Below are positions 1 through 8,525 of a DNA stretch of 64,000 nt, one piece after another (the stretch's first letter is position 1; each line of letters begins with the position of its first letter). The stretch covers positions 48,813 through 112,812 of the forward strand of contig WASS01000021.1 of NCBI GenBank assembly GCA_009712635.1. The letters run 5' to 3'. The stretch is from Hungatella sp. (GTDB taxonomy: Bacteria; Bacillota; Clostridia; Lachnospirales; Lachnospiraceae). Position numbers and translations under genes: made by a program. A model generated the notes under the pieces. The model had not been told where the DNA came from. It was given only the letters and a program-made list of their open reading frames with translations, and ran no database searches.

Positions 1-1845
1 ATAGGGGTTTCTTCTCACCTTTTCACTTAACTGACCGCCTTCATCATATCCTACATAACCTGGCGGGGAGCCAATAATCTTGGAAACGCTGTGCTTCTCC
101 ATATATTCAGACATATCAACACGGATCAGAGCACTGTCCATACCAAACATGGCTTCTGCAAGGGCTTTGGAAAGTTCTGTTTTTCCCACTCCGGTGGGAC
201 CCAGGAACAGGAATGAGCCGATCGGGCGTTTAGGATCCTTGAGCCCTACTCTTCCTCTTCTTATGGCTTTTGCCACTGCAGTTACAGCCTCTTCCTGACC
301 GATTACCCGTTCATGAAGAATGGACTCTAAATTTCTCAGACGCTCACTTTCTCCCTCTTCCAGTTTCTTTACCGGAATCTTTGTCCAGGTCGATACAACA
401 TCTGCAATCTCCCCTTCATCAACTGTGGGAATATTAGATATTTTTTCCTTCTGCCATTTATCACGGATTTTATCAATCTTTTCCCGCTTTTTCTCCTGCT
501 TTTTCTTAATTACACCAGCCTTTTCATAGGCCTCCGACTTAATGGCAGCTTCCTTCTGATCTTCTAAAAGTTCAATCTCTGCCTCCAGTTCCTTAATCTC
601 AGAAGGTTCTGTAAAGGTAGCAAGGCGGACTTTAGAAGAGGCCTCATCAATTACATCAATGGCCTTATCCGGAAGAAAACGGTCATTGATATAGCGGGAA
701 GACAATTTCACGGCTGCTTTTATGGCGTCATCTGTAATCATAACCTTATGATGATCCTCATATCTGCCTTTTAAGCCTCTTAAAATACCCACTGCCGCTT
801 CTTCGGAAGGCTCTTCCACCTTAACTGGCTGAAAACGCCGTTCCAGAGCGGAATCCTTTTCAATGTATTTGCGGTATTCTTCAATGGTAGTCGCACCGAT
901 TAACTGTAATTCTCCCCTTGCCAGAGACGGTTTTAGAATATTGGAAGCATCAATGGCTCCCTCCGCCCCTCCGGCTCCGATGATGGTATGAATCTCGTCA
1001 ATAAACAGAAGCACTTCGCCGTCTTCAATTACTTCTGCAATTACTTTTTTAATCCGTTCTTCAAATTCCCCGCGGTATTTAGAACCAGCTACCATACCGG
1101 ATAAATCCAGAGTGAGAAGTCTTTTACCTGCAATTGTCTCCGGCACTTCTCCCGATGAAATCATCTGGGCAAGTCCTTCCACGACTGCAGTTTTTCCGAC
1201 TCCTGGTTCTCCGATCAGACATGGGTTGTTCTTGGTTCTGCGGCTTAATATCTGAATGAGACGTGTAATCTCAGATTCTCTTCCGATTACGGGATCTAAT
1301 TTTCCCTTTACTGCAAGCTCTGTTAAGTCACGGCTATAGCTGTCCAGAGTGGGAGTACTTCCCTTTCCTTTGGGAGACTTCATAAGCTCTTCTTTATTGG
1401 CAGGTGCATCCTCTCCCATGGCAGCTAATACGTCAATGTAAAGCTTCTGAACGCTGACACCGATGGTATTCAGCAGTCTGGAAGCAACACAGTCATTATC
1501 CCGGATAATTGAAATAAGAAGATGCTCCGTTCCAATTAAATTGGCTTTAAAGCGGACTGCTTCCCGGTAGCTGTTTTCCAAAACTCTTCTGGCTCCTGGC
1601 GTATAGCCTCCGTCTTCCCTTACTCTCACTGCCTGGTCCGGTGCGATCAGCTGACTGATCAGCCCAAGAACCTTATCTTCTCTCACGCCGTTTTCAATGA
1701 GTACTCTGGCTGCAACACCGCTGCCTTCTTCTAACAGTCCAAGAAGCAGATGCTCTGTTCCCACATAGCTGTGTCCCAGCCGCCCTGCTGCCTGCTCTGC
1801 CAGATTAATGGCCGTTCTGGCCTTTGTCGTAAATCTGTCTATCAT
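1..1845 (-). CDS. clpC: ATP-dependent Clp protease ATPase ClpC, C-terminus cut by window edge
   Basis: AAA+ unfoldase that feeds proteins to ClpP; in Gram-positives it degrades proteins marked by McsB phosphoarginine. The reverse strand reads open from ATG at 1845 to base 1 (615 codons; the family is about 810-820). It starts [10 protein letters not shown] with the double Clp_N repeat. The first Walker A, GEPGVGKT, is near residue 213, followed by a Walker B with FIDEIHT. A charged middle domain comes next, and the second Walker A, GPTGVGKT, is near residue 549. An AGGAGG at 1855-1860 sits 9 nt before the start. It is the last visible gene of the gntR-mcsA-mcsB-clpC operon, 16 nt after mcsB. 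About 200 C-terminal residues are outside the window. Confidence 0.97.
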   Translation of the reverse strand, partial: MIDRFTTKARTAINLAEQAAGRLGHSYVGTEHLLLGLLEEGSGVAARVLIENGVREDKVLGLISQLIAPDQAVRVREDGGYTPGARRVLENSYREAVRFKANLIGTEHLLISIIRDNDCVASRLLNTIGVSVQKLYIDVLAAMGEDAPANKEELMKSPKGKGSTPTLDSYSRDLTELAVKGKLDPVIGRESEITRLIQILSRRTKNNPCLIGEPGVGKTAVVEGLAQMISSGEVPETIAGKRLLTLDLSGMVAGSKYRGEFEERIKKVIAEVIEDGEVLLFIDEIHTIIGAGGAEGAIDASNILKPSLARGELQLIGATTIEEYRKYIEKDSALERRFQPVKVEEPSEEAAVGILRGLKGRYEDHHKVMITDDAIKAAVKLSSRYINDRFLPDKAIDVIDEASSKVRLATFTEPSEIKELEAEIELLEDQKEAAIKSEAYEKAGVIKKKQEKKREKIDKIRDKWQKEKISNIPTVDEGEIADVVSTWTKIPVKKLEEGESERLRNLESILHERVIGQEEAVTAVAKAIRRGRVGLKDPKRPIGSFLFLGPTGVGKTELSKALAEAMFGMDSALIRVDMSEYMEKHSVSKIIGSPPGYVGYDEGGQLSEKVRRNPY

Positions 1846-1861
1846 AAATGCAATCCTCCTG

Positions 1862-2905
1862 TCAATTTAATTCCGGCAGTTCCTTCCGGATGAATTCCGC
1901 CCTTGCCATATCAAGCTCCTCCTTATTCAGAGGACGGTCAGAAATCTTTTGTAAACCTGCCGGCCAGATGCCAAGCATCAGGCGATAAACGTTAAACTCT
2001 TCCTTTGTATGAATCAGACCATCCTCCAGTCCTGCCATCATCTGTGATAAAAAAATCATGGCATCTCTGGAAGTAAGCCTTCTGGCATATTTTAACACGC
2101 CGTAAGACTTATAGATCTCATCTTCTCGTTCAACTTTGCGCCGCTGCAGGGATAGCTTTCTTACCTGCATCTCCTGATTGGTCAACTGAATGGCTGCCTT
2201 TGTAACAGTATCTATAATTTCCCGTTCTGTCTGCCCCAGTGTTTTCTGGTTGGATACTTCATAAAGAGCTCCGAAATTATCTTCTCCTTCGCCGTAAACA
2301 CCTCGGATAGCCGCTCCAAAACGGCCCATCTCTCCAATGAGGCTGGAAAATTTGCGTCCCTGGGACAACATGGGAAGATGTACCACAACCGATGCCCTCA
2401 TCCCGGTTCCCACATTGGTGGGAAACGCTGTCAGATAACCGTACCGGTCATCAAATGCATATGGAAAACGTTCATTCAGGTAATCATCAATGCTGCTGGC
2501 CTGTTCCCACAGCTCTTCCAGATGAAGACCTGTCTTTAAAGCCTGAATCCGGATATGATCATCTCCGTTAAAAATAATCCCTGTATCTTCGCTTTCTGAA
2601 AGCAGGATCCCAACCGGGGTCTTTTTGCCGGCAATGGAAGAATTAATTGCTCTTCTTTCTTTTAGTGCCACCCGGTCCAGTTCGTTTAAATCACCCAGCA
2701 TGGAAAAAGTAAGGGGGCTTGAAAGTTCCTCTCCCAAATCCTTTAAACCGAATTCAAGGCGGTGAATCATCTCGCTGCTTTCTTTTTCATCCAGTTTGGA
2801 AGGGAATTTATATTCCTTCCAGTTTCTGACCAGGCGGATCCGGCTGCTTATTACGCCAGATCTGCCGTTGTCAGTCTGCTCATACCATTTAAGCATTGCC
2901 TTCAT
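1862..2905 (-). CDS. mcsB: Protein arginine kinase McsB
   Basis: Phosphagen-kinase-fold enzyme that phosphorylates arginines on misfolded proteins and tags them for ClpCP. The 347 residues are close to the usual 350-363. The N-terminal part carries SSRIRLVRN. The kinase core has the VGTGMRASV segment and the RGVYGEGED loop, and NQKTLGQTE follows. The start overlaps the end of mcsA by 17 nt, which suggests translational coupling. A second ATG at 2896 (MLKWYEQ) is an equally possible start; a GAGGAAAGG stretch precedes the first. The McsA-McsB-ClpC order supports the assignment. Confidence 0.95.
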   Translation of the reverse strand: MKAMLKWYEQTDNGRSGVISSRIRLVRNWKEYKFPSKLDEKESSEMIHRLEFGLKDLGEELSSPLTFSMLGDLNELDRVALKERRAINSSIAGKKTPVGILLSESEDTGIIFNGDDHIRIQALKTGLHLEELWEQASSIDDYLNERFPYAFDDRYGYLTAFPTNVGTGMRASVVVHLPMLSQGRKFSSLIGEMGRFGAAIRGVYGEGEDNFGALYEVSNQKTLGQTEREIIDTVTKAAIQLTNQEMQVRKLSLQRRKVEREDEIYKSYGVLKYARRLTSRDAMIFLSQMMAGLEDGLIHTKEEFNVYRLMLGIWPAGLQKISDRPLNKEELDMARAEFIRKELPELN

Positions 2906-3449
2906 TCCCTTTCCTCAGTTCTTTTATCCGGTCTCTGCAAACTGCTGCAGTCTCGTAATCCTCAAACCGGAGTGCTTCCTTTAACCTGGCATCTAGTTCA
3001 CAGAGTTCGTTTCTGCTGTTGTCAGATCCGTCTTCATCTGAATCTTCATTCTGGCTTTCATGATCCATCCTTTGAAAAGCCGGTGTTTTTCCTGTATGCA
3101 TCAGACTGCCCTGCAGCTGTTTGATGCTGTCCTCCATAAGCGGTCCAAAGACGCTGTAACAGTCTGCACAGCCGAAACGGCTGTCTTTTACAAACTCACT
3201 GTAGCTTGTGCCGCAGGTGGGACAGGCAATCTGCTGAAGCTTATCCGGTCCTTTTTCGGTATCTTCAATTCCAAGAAGACCTGATAACAGCTTGCCAAGA
3301 GGAAACTCCCCGTCAAAAATTGCTGCATACACACCAAAATCCATCTCTTTTGCACATTGGGCACAAAAATGGTGTTCTTTCTTCACACCATTGACTACTT
3401 CCGTATATTGAATATTTGCTTCGCGAATCTTACACTTCTCGCACAACAT
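2889..3449 (-). CDS. mcsA: McsA, zinc-finger activator of McsB
   Basis: Small zinc protein that binds and activates the arginine kinase McsB. The 186 residues show CxxC pairs at the N-terminus (CEKC, then CAQC near residue 30) and two more in the middle (CPTC, CADC), enough for two zinc sites. The C-terminal 35 residues form a UVR motif (LKEALRFEDYETAAVCRDRI) like that of UvrB, UvrC and ClpC, probably the contact to ClpC. A strongly acidic stretch separates the two parts. It lies 28 nt after the GntR gene and overlaps mcsB. Confidence 0.93.
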   Translation of the reverse strand: MLCEKCKIREANIQYTEVVNGVKKEHHFCAQCAKEMDFGVYAAIFDGEFPLGKLLSGLLGIEDTEKGPDKLQQIACPTCGTSYSEFVKDSRFGCADCYSVFGPLMEDSIKQLQGSLMHTGKTPAFQRMDHESQNEDSDEDGSDNSRNELCELDARLKEALRFEDYETAAVCRDRIKELRKGNEGNA

Positions 3450-3477
3450 ATAGAACCTCCAATCCAGGGAATCACTG

Positions 3478-3858
3478 TTATCTCTGGCTTTTCATAAATG
3501 ACTGAAAAATCTCATCAACCAGCTGGTGAACCTCATCACACGAAATATTTTTGCAGATGCCTCTTGCTAATACAACGCTTAAATCCCTGCGCATCTCATC
3601 AAGAACCTGTATTTTATCTACATCAAGGGAAACAACCGCTCCTTTCCGGCGGTCCAGTTTCACAAATCCCTCCTGTTTTAAAACAGAGTACGCCTTATTT
3701 ACCGTATGCATATTAATGCCTATATTATCGGCCATCTGGCGAACGGAAGGCAAGGGGTCTCCTTCTCTTATACTTTCCGTGGCGATTCCTATGATTATCT
3801 GGTTCCGAAGCTGAATGTAAATGGCTTCCTCACTGTTAAAATCAATTTGCAATATCAT
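3478..3858 (-). CDS. GntR-family (YtrA-type) regulator heading the clpC operon
   Basis: Short transcriptional regulator: an N-terminal winged helix of the GntR class (QLRNQIIIGIATESIREGD, LPSVRQMA, VNKAYSVLKQEG) and a helical tail of about 50 residues instead of a ligand domain. This is the YtrA subfamily layout (about 125 aa). I chose the ATG at 3858 (MILQIDFNSEE, 126 aa); the frame stays open upstream to 4005 without family homology. It occupies the position where bacilli and many clostridia have ctsR, so it probably controls this operon (inference). No CtsR-type heptad repeat was seen in the leader. Confidence 0.88.
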   Translation of the reverse strand: MILQIDFNSEEAIYIQLRNQIIIGIATESIREGDPLPSVRQMADNIGINMHTVNKAYSVLKQEGFVKLDRRKGAVVSLDVDKIQVLDEMRRDLSVVLARGICKNISCDEVHQLVDEIFQSFMKSQR

Positions 3859-3990
3859 CTTTTCACCATCTTTCGTTATATCTGTTATACACATAATAGC
3901 ACACGATAATGCATTTTTCAATATATAATATATGCCAGTATATAAAACTCTGTATTCAAATGGGAAATTTTCTTTTAATCTCAGAAATTT

Positions 3991-4019
3991 ATTATAACAA
4001 ACCAATTTAGGCTTTTCAA
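3991..4019 (-). promoter_or_regulatory. Sigma-A promoter of the gntR-mcsA-mcsB-clpC operon
   Basis: TTGAAA (4019-4014), 17 nt spacer, TATAAT (3996-3991), read on the minus strand. It lies about 130 nt upstream of the regulator start. The leader between holds an AT-only inverted repeat (ATATAT, T, ATATAT) around 3921-3933 that could be an operator, but it is low-complexity. Confidence 0.75.
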
Positions 4020-4043
4020 TATATCTAAAATTTTATGATAAAA

Positions 4044-4083
4044 TAAAACGAAAGCACCTGTTAAACATGGCGCTCTCGTTAGT
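4044..4083 (-). terminator. Rho-independent terminator after the cohesin gene
   Basis: Read on the minus strand, AACGAGAGCGCC pairs with GGTGCTTTCGTT (two G-U pairs) and is followed by TTATTTTA. It separates the cohesin-dockerin unit from the clpC operon promoter. Confidence 0.75.
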
Positions 4084-4103
4084 ATTTTCACTTATTTTAT
4101 TAT

Positions 4104-5912
4104 TTAGTCATTAAGATCCATAAACTCAAAGTCATCATCGTCATTTTCATTTACGTCTCTGCTTCTTTTGGCTTCGCTTGTCCGCTCCTCTGTCTGGGCC
4201 ATAGGAACCCTTTTTTTCGGCATTAAGTTCTGCTCCATCTCTTCCAGGCTGGACTCTTCCATAAAGTCATCCTCTTCCTCATAAGCAGGGGTCTTGGGGA
4301 TGAATGTATCAGGCCTGTCCATATCATCTTCTTCAAAATCGGAATAAAGACTTCCTGTCCGTTCCTTTTCGTCGAATTCCTCCCGGCTGTAACGCTTTAC
4401 GTTTGCAGGCGGAGCGGCCTGTGCTCTGCTTTCCCTGCGGCTTACGGGCTCGTCCTTCTTCTTTTTGTCATGGAACGGTTCTCCGGAATCATATGGCCTT
4501 ATATCCGATCCGCCGCCTCTTTTGATCAGGAAAATTACAATGATCAGTAATGCCAGTGCCAGCACGCTGATTGCAATTAATATATAGAACTGCAAATGAT
4601 AATCCTTAAGCAAATCACTGTAGGTTTTAGCAAGTTCCACATATTTATCATTGGTAACTCCGGAAGCAAAATATCTCTGAACGGTCTTCTCTGAAAGATC
4701 ATACCGGTAGAAATTCTTTTCTCCATTCCAGTTCATACCATAGAACAGACAGTATTCAGGCTTTGATTCCGAATCGGCAACCCAGCCGGTTACCTTTATT
4801 CCATCAATTTCGATCTGCTGCTCTTTAAAGCCTTCCGGAGCTGCAGTGTCTGTATCAAGAGGCATGATTACAACTGCTTTTTCAGTGGTTTTTACCTCAA
4901 CAAACTGAGACCAGCTGTCTGCTGCTTCATTATAGATAAAGAATCCGCCGTTACCGCCCTCATCTTTTAAATACAATAAGAGGATGTCTTTTTCAAGACC
5001 TTTTCCAGCCATCACCTCAGTACCTTTATACTGATAGGTTTTGGCTTCAAATCCCTCTGGCAGTGTGGCTTCGTCAAAGGAGGAGGCTATGCTGTACACA
5101 ACATCATGAATGGTTACGGAAGCAGAACTAAACTGAGCTTCACCAGTCTCACCGCCCTCATTGGATGCAGGAGTGGTTTCTCCCCCTTCCGGCTTGGTGA
5201 CTTTAATCGTATAATTCTTAATCGTCTGACCGTCTTCTGCCGTTACTTTGACAACAACCTGATTCTCTCCGGCCTTTAATCCCTTTTCACCCTGAAGGGT
5301 TACATGGGCTCCTGCATTGGAAGCAACTGCGTTGACTACAAGGTCTGCTGTGTCTTTATCAACCTCTGCCGTATAGCTGTCCACTGCTGCAGAAAAAGCA
5401 GGAGTTAAGGTTCCGGGTGAAATCTTCAGGGATTTTAATGTGGCATCCTTTGAGGTTGTTGCAGGAGATGTAACCTTTACAGTAGCGCTTCCCTGCTTTG
5501 ATAATGATATGGCAGCGGAATTCACATCATAAATTTCCTGGGATGTGACACTTATTTTCGCATTACCTGCCTTTAATGTTTTAAATTTCAAAATAAAATT
5601 AAAGGCTTTCTGATCAGCAGAATTCATGGTTCCAAGGATCTTAATGGCTCCGGCTCCGCCGTTGGCGCTGGTTCCGCTTACAAATTCCAGAATTGCCGGG
5701 TCATAAGACAGCATAATTTCTGCTGTCCCCAGAGGTGTATCGCTGGTGACTTTCATATTCACAGTTACATCATTCCCCACCATGACGGAAGGGTCAGAAA
5801 ATGAAATCTTTGCATCCGATGCCAAGGATACCATGCAGCCCCAGGGACTAGCGACTGCCATCATACAAACCAGCATAAGGCTGGTGATCAATCTTTTCAG
5901 TTTCCTATTCAT
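4104..5912 (-). CDS. Membrane-anchored cohesin-domain protein
   Basis: Surface protein of 602 residues. It has a signal peptide (residues 1-31), then a cohesin-like beta-sandwich at about 33-150 (KISFSDPSVMVGNDVTV, LSYDPAILEFVSG, LKFKTLKAGNAKISV). A cadherin-like beta-sandwich follows at about 157-240 (LKSLKISPGTLTPAFS, YTIKVTK), then an unassigned extracellular region. One transmembrane helix is near residue 450-470 (LIAISVLALALLIIVIFLI). The cytoplasmic tail of about 130 residues is highly charged, rich in Asp, Glu and Arg. The start has AGGAGA 6 nt upstream. It lies 21 nt downstream of a gene whose product ends in a dockerin, so the two products may bind each other outside the cell (inference). 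Confidence 0.85.
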   Translation of the reverse strand: MNRKLKRLITSLMLVCMMAVASPWGCMVSLASDAKISFSDPSVMVGNDVTVNMKVTSDTPLGTAEIMLSYDPAILEFVSGTSANGGAGAIKILGTMNSADQKAFNFILKFKTLKAGNAKISVTSQEIYDVNSAAISLSKQGSATVKVTSPATTSKDATLKSLKISPGTLTPAFSAAVDSYTAEVDKDTADLVVNAVASNAGAHVTLQGEKGLKAGENQVVVKVTAEDGQTIKNYTIKVTKPEGGETTPASNEGGETGEAQFSSASVTIHDVVYSIASSFDEATLPEGFEAKTYQYKGTEVMAGKGLEKDILLLYLKDEGGNGGFFIYNEAADSWSQFVEVKTTEKAVVIMPLDTDTAAPEGFKEQQIEIDGIKVTGWVADSESKPEYCLFYGMNWNGEKNFYRYDLSEKTVQRYFASGVTNDKYVELAKTYSDLLKDYHLQFYILIAISVLALALLIIVIFLIKRGGGSDIRPYDSGEPFHDKKKKDEPVSRRESRAQAAPPANVKRYSREEFDEKERTGSLYSDFEEDDMDRPDTFIPKTPAYEEEDDFMEESSLEEMEQNLMPKKRVPMAQTEERTSEAKRSRDVNENDDDDFEFMDLND

Positions 5913-5933
5913 ATAGTCTCCTATTTCCTAAAC

Positions 5934-8297
5934 TTACATTCCAAGTACTTTCTTCTGCAGCAGAAGAAGATCCTGAGAATTCACATTTCCGTCTCCATTT
6001 AAATCGGCTGCTGCTTTTCCAGCATCTGAAAGGTGTTCCAGACCCAGAAGATATCTCTGCAGCTTTAATACATCCAGACTGTTAACTTTTCCGTCACCGT
6101 TTACATCACCACTTCCTTTTGAGGCGGTGTTTGCAGAGGTTGACTGTGTCTGGGCAGGCTGGGTCTGTGCCTGGGTTTGTGTTTGTGCCTGTGTCTGGCC
6201 AGGGCTTCCCGGTCCCTGTGAAGCCCCGGTAGATGCCTGTACTGATATATTGGAGGAAGCATCGGGCACAATGGTAATGTTACTTCCGCCTGGTGTTCCG
6301 GCACTGGTTTCTGAGGATGGATTGGAAACTCCTGGTCCCCTGCTGCCAGAAGAACTGCTACTGCCGGAAGAGCTGCTATTACCGGAAGAACTGTTGCTGC
6401 CGGAAGAGCTGTTGCCACCGGCAGAGCCGGGGTTACTTGGAGTACTGCTTCCGGAATTATAGGTCGGTCCGTTTGCCTGTCTGACTACATGAAGAATATA
6501 CTCCCTCACATTACCGTTCTGGGCAGTAACGGAAACTTTAATATCATTATTACCATTTTGAAGTGCAATAGTCCCGGTTCCGCTTACGTTAGAAGCAGAA
6601 TACAGTGCAGAAGCATTCACTTTAATACTGGTCACGCCAGAATCCACAATCAGATTATATTCTTTTGTATCCCGGTCAAAGCTTGGTGTCATAACAAATC
6701 CATCTACACTAAGACCTGAAAGCTTGTTATTTGGATTACCATCACCAGTTGGCTGGCTGCAGGGATTTTCAGGCATATTGTTATAAACCGGAATTTTAAA
6801 TTCCAGACCGGTCTGTTTCATATCATTATTATAAGCTTTTGAATACACCGCAGCTTCGGATGCTGCACCCTGCACATTGGTCATATACTGATGTTTATAC
6901 AGATTCGCCCCCTGTACATTAAATTTCTTCAGATAAAATGTATCCTGCCCAACTTTTACGTAGTTATTACCATAATATAATGCGCCGCCTAAAATTGATT
7001 TTTCCGGCGAATTCCACGGACGTTCATAATTGCCTGCCTGAGACGCCCACCATAATCCTCTTTGCACAGCAGTCATGTTTCCGGACTGATACGCTTCAAT
7101 ATTAAAGAAATTATAATACCCGGCATAACCTGATTCTGTACCGGAAATACTTTTGCCGGTACCTGCAGAACCCTGCTCCTGAATGATCATCGCTGCCAGG
7201 ACATAAGGATTAACTCCGGACTGGGTGGCTGCATTCATAATCATATTGGTATAAGCACCGCTTCCAGTGGTAGTCCCGGTAGAAGGCGCAGAAGCAGAAG
7301 GTCCGGTAAGACTTGCTCCGGGCCCATAATCCATAAGAACGGCCGCATGGTTGGGTGTAATGGAGGCATGGGGTGATTCCTGGCTTACATTGCCGGAAGA
7401 AGAACCCTGTGTTTCGGTTTTTCCGCCAGGACCAATATTGGCTCCGGGACCTGAGGAATTACCTGAATCCGTAGACGTTCCGCTCTCCTGTGAGGTGGCT
7501 CCGCCTGACTGGGAAGTATCTGTATTAACAGTACCTCCTGACAGGAAGGTCCCCTTAACCATGGTATTTAATCCTTCCATTGTATGTTTGTTGCTGTCAT
7601 AGGTATGTGTTAAAAACTGAAATACATTGGTTTCGTCCAGGAAATTCCTGGGATCCATATAATACTTTACAATATCCTCTGATGCCGTAACCCAGCTGCT
7701 CCCGTCAAATCCTACCCAGGTACTGTTGTTCCAGTCATAAGCACCGGTTTCCGTAGATTTCCAGGAAGACATACTGTTTGTATGTACCAGTGTTTTTCCT
7801 ACCAGGCTCTCTTCCTTTACTGCAGTATTCCAGTCTATATTGGTTTTCTGAGCCGTAAACACCCAATTGGGATACTGGGCATGAAGCGCCCTTAAGCGCA
7901 CCTTATAGCTTTCTGGAAACCCCTGTGCAGACAGTCTTGACTCAAAATCAGCACTGCTTGTATAAACTGCGGCGAATTTTAAATAGCTTTTTGTAACGTA
8001 ACCTGACACGGTTTGTCCGTTGGAATTGTTAAAGCGTATCTCATACCAGAGGGCTCCATCCGTTCCGTTCTTTTCATTGACCACAGTGACGGCTGCACCA
8101 TTGGTCAGTTTTGTAACGATTGAATAGGAAGTACCCGGTCCGCTTCTTACATTCAGTGTTGAAGCATTCACCGTCGCCGACTTATTCGTATAAGCATACG
8201 TATCTATGTAAGGCGATATCGGTCCTATAAAAGAATCGATCACCAGAATACTGGCAAGAATTGCTGCCATCCTGCCAGCTTTTTTATACTTTCTCAT
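5934..8297 (-). CDS. Secreted SH3b / glucosaminidase-like protein with C-terminal dockerin
   Basis: Exported protein of 787 residues. Order: signal peptide (1-36), bacterial SH3 domain (about 40-110, LNVRSGPGTSYS), an uncharacterised Tyr/Trp-rich region, and a low-complexity linker. A glucosaminidase-like lysozyme-fold domain follows at about 350-500 (VNPYVLAAMIIQEQGSAGTG, GYYNFFNI), with its likely catalytic Glu in QEQG. Then come a cadherin-like beta-sandwich (about 527-608), Ser/Gly and Gln/Thr linkers, and a type I dockerin at 728-787. The dockerin has two Ca-binding loops (DVNGDGKVNSLD and DLNGDGNVNSQD). The probable role is peptidoglycan hydrolysis at the cell wall. It is the first gene of a two-gene unit with the cohesin protein. 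Confidence 0.87.
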   Translation of the reverse strand: MRKYKKAGRMAAILASILVIDSFIGPISPYIDTYAYTNKSATVNASTLNVRSGPGTSYSIVTKLTNGAAVTVVNEKNGTDGALWYEIRFNNSNGQTVSGYVTKSYLKFAAVYTSSADFESRLSAQGFPESYKVRLRALHAQYPNWVFTAQKTNIDWNTAVKEESLVGKTLVHTNSMSSWKSTETGAYDWNNSTWVGFDGSSWVTASEDIVKYYMDPRNFLDETNVFQFLTHTYDSNKHTMEGLNTMVKGTFLSGGTVNTDTSQSGGATSQESGTSTDSGNSSGPGANIGPGGKTETQGSSSGNVSQESPHASITPNHAAVLMDYGPGASLTGPSASAPSTGTTTGSGAYTNMIMNAATQSGVNPYVLAAMIIQEQGSAGTGKSISGTESGYAGYYNFFNIEAYQSGNMTAVQRGLWWASQAGNYERPWNSPEKSILGGALYYGNNYVKVGQDTFYLKKFNVQGANLYKHQYMTNVQGAASEAAVYSKAYNNDMKQTGLEFKIPVYNNMPENPCSQPTGDGNPNNKLSGLSVDGFVMTPSFDRDTKEYNLIVDSGVTSIKVNASALYSASNVSGTGTIALQNGNNDIKVSVTAQNGNVREYILHVVRQANGPTYNSGSSTPSNPGSAGGNSSSGSNSSSGNSSSSGSSSSSGSRGPGVSNPSSETSAGTPGGSNITIVPDASSNISVQASTGASQGPGSPGQTQAQTQTQAQTQPAQTQSTSANTASKGSGDVNGDGKVNSLDVLKLQRYLLGLEHLSDAGKAAADLNGDGNVNSQDLLLLQKKVLGM
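6142..6205. repeat. Gln/Thr-Ala codon repeat in the dockerin-protein linker
   Basis: Degenerate 6-nt repeat encoding alternating QTQAQT units just before the dockerin. It makes a long spurious antisense reading frame on the plus strand. Confidence 0.7.
6348..6422. repeat. 18-nt tandem repeat encoding a Ser/Gly linker
   Basis: About four copies of an 18-nt unit (plus strand CCGGAAGARCTGYTRYTG) encoding SSSGSN-type hexads between the beta-sandwich and the dockerin. Copy number is probably variable between strains. Confidence 0.8.
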
Positions 8298-8362
8298 CTG
8301 TTTCTCCCATAATACCCTTAAGTATTTTCATTACCAGTTATATGTAAATCATACATTATTTT

Positions 8363-8392
8363 ATTATAATGACAAATGATACCATGTGTCAA
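8363..8392 (-). promoter_or_regulatory. Promoter of the dockerin-cohesin unit
   Basis: TTGACA (8392-8387), 18 nt spacer, TATAAT (8368-8363), minus strand. It lies about 65 nt upstream of the dockerin gene, which has GGGAGA before its ATG at 8297. Confidence 0.75.
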
Positions 8393-8466
8393 CACAATCA
8401 GTTAATCTTCAATTAATTGGAAATATTTGTAAGAAAATCTTTCATTTTATCCAAACCACGAAAACA

Positions 8467-8488
8467 GCGGAATGCATAAGCACTCCGC
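8467..8488 (-). terminator. Terminator of the aminotransferase operon
   Basis: Nine-base-pair hairpin (GCGGAGTGC / GCATTCCGC, one G-U pair, loop TTAT), followed on the minus strand by TGTTTTCG. The weak T-tract keeps confidence moderate. Confidence 0.6.
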
Positions 8489-8525
8489 CGCCTTAAAACC
8501 CTTATTTTATTTATTTGAAACCTGG

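Noticed and set aside
3859..4005. Longer N-terminus for the GntR regulator
   Set aside because: 49 extra hydrophobic residues without family match; the frame would cover the leader and its start would lie inside the promoter spacer.
3841..4020. CtsR binding site upstream of the clpC operon
   Set aside because: No pair of GGTCAAA-type heptads was found in the leader on either strand.
6127..6462. Long plus-strand and alternate minus-strand frames in the 6.1-6.5 kb region
   Set aside because: They are antisense or shifted readings of the Ser/Gly and Gln/Thr repeat codons of the dockerin protein; biased composition, no ribosome site, no family.
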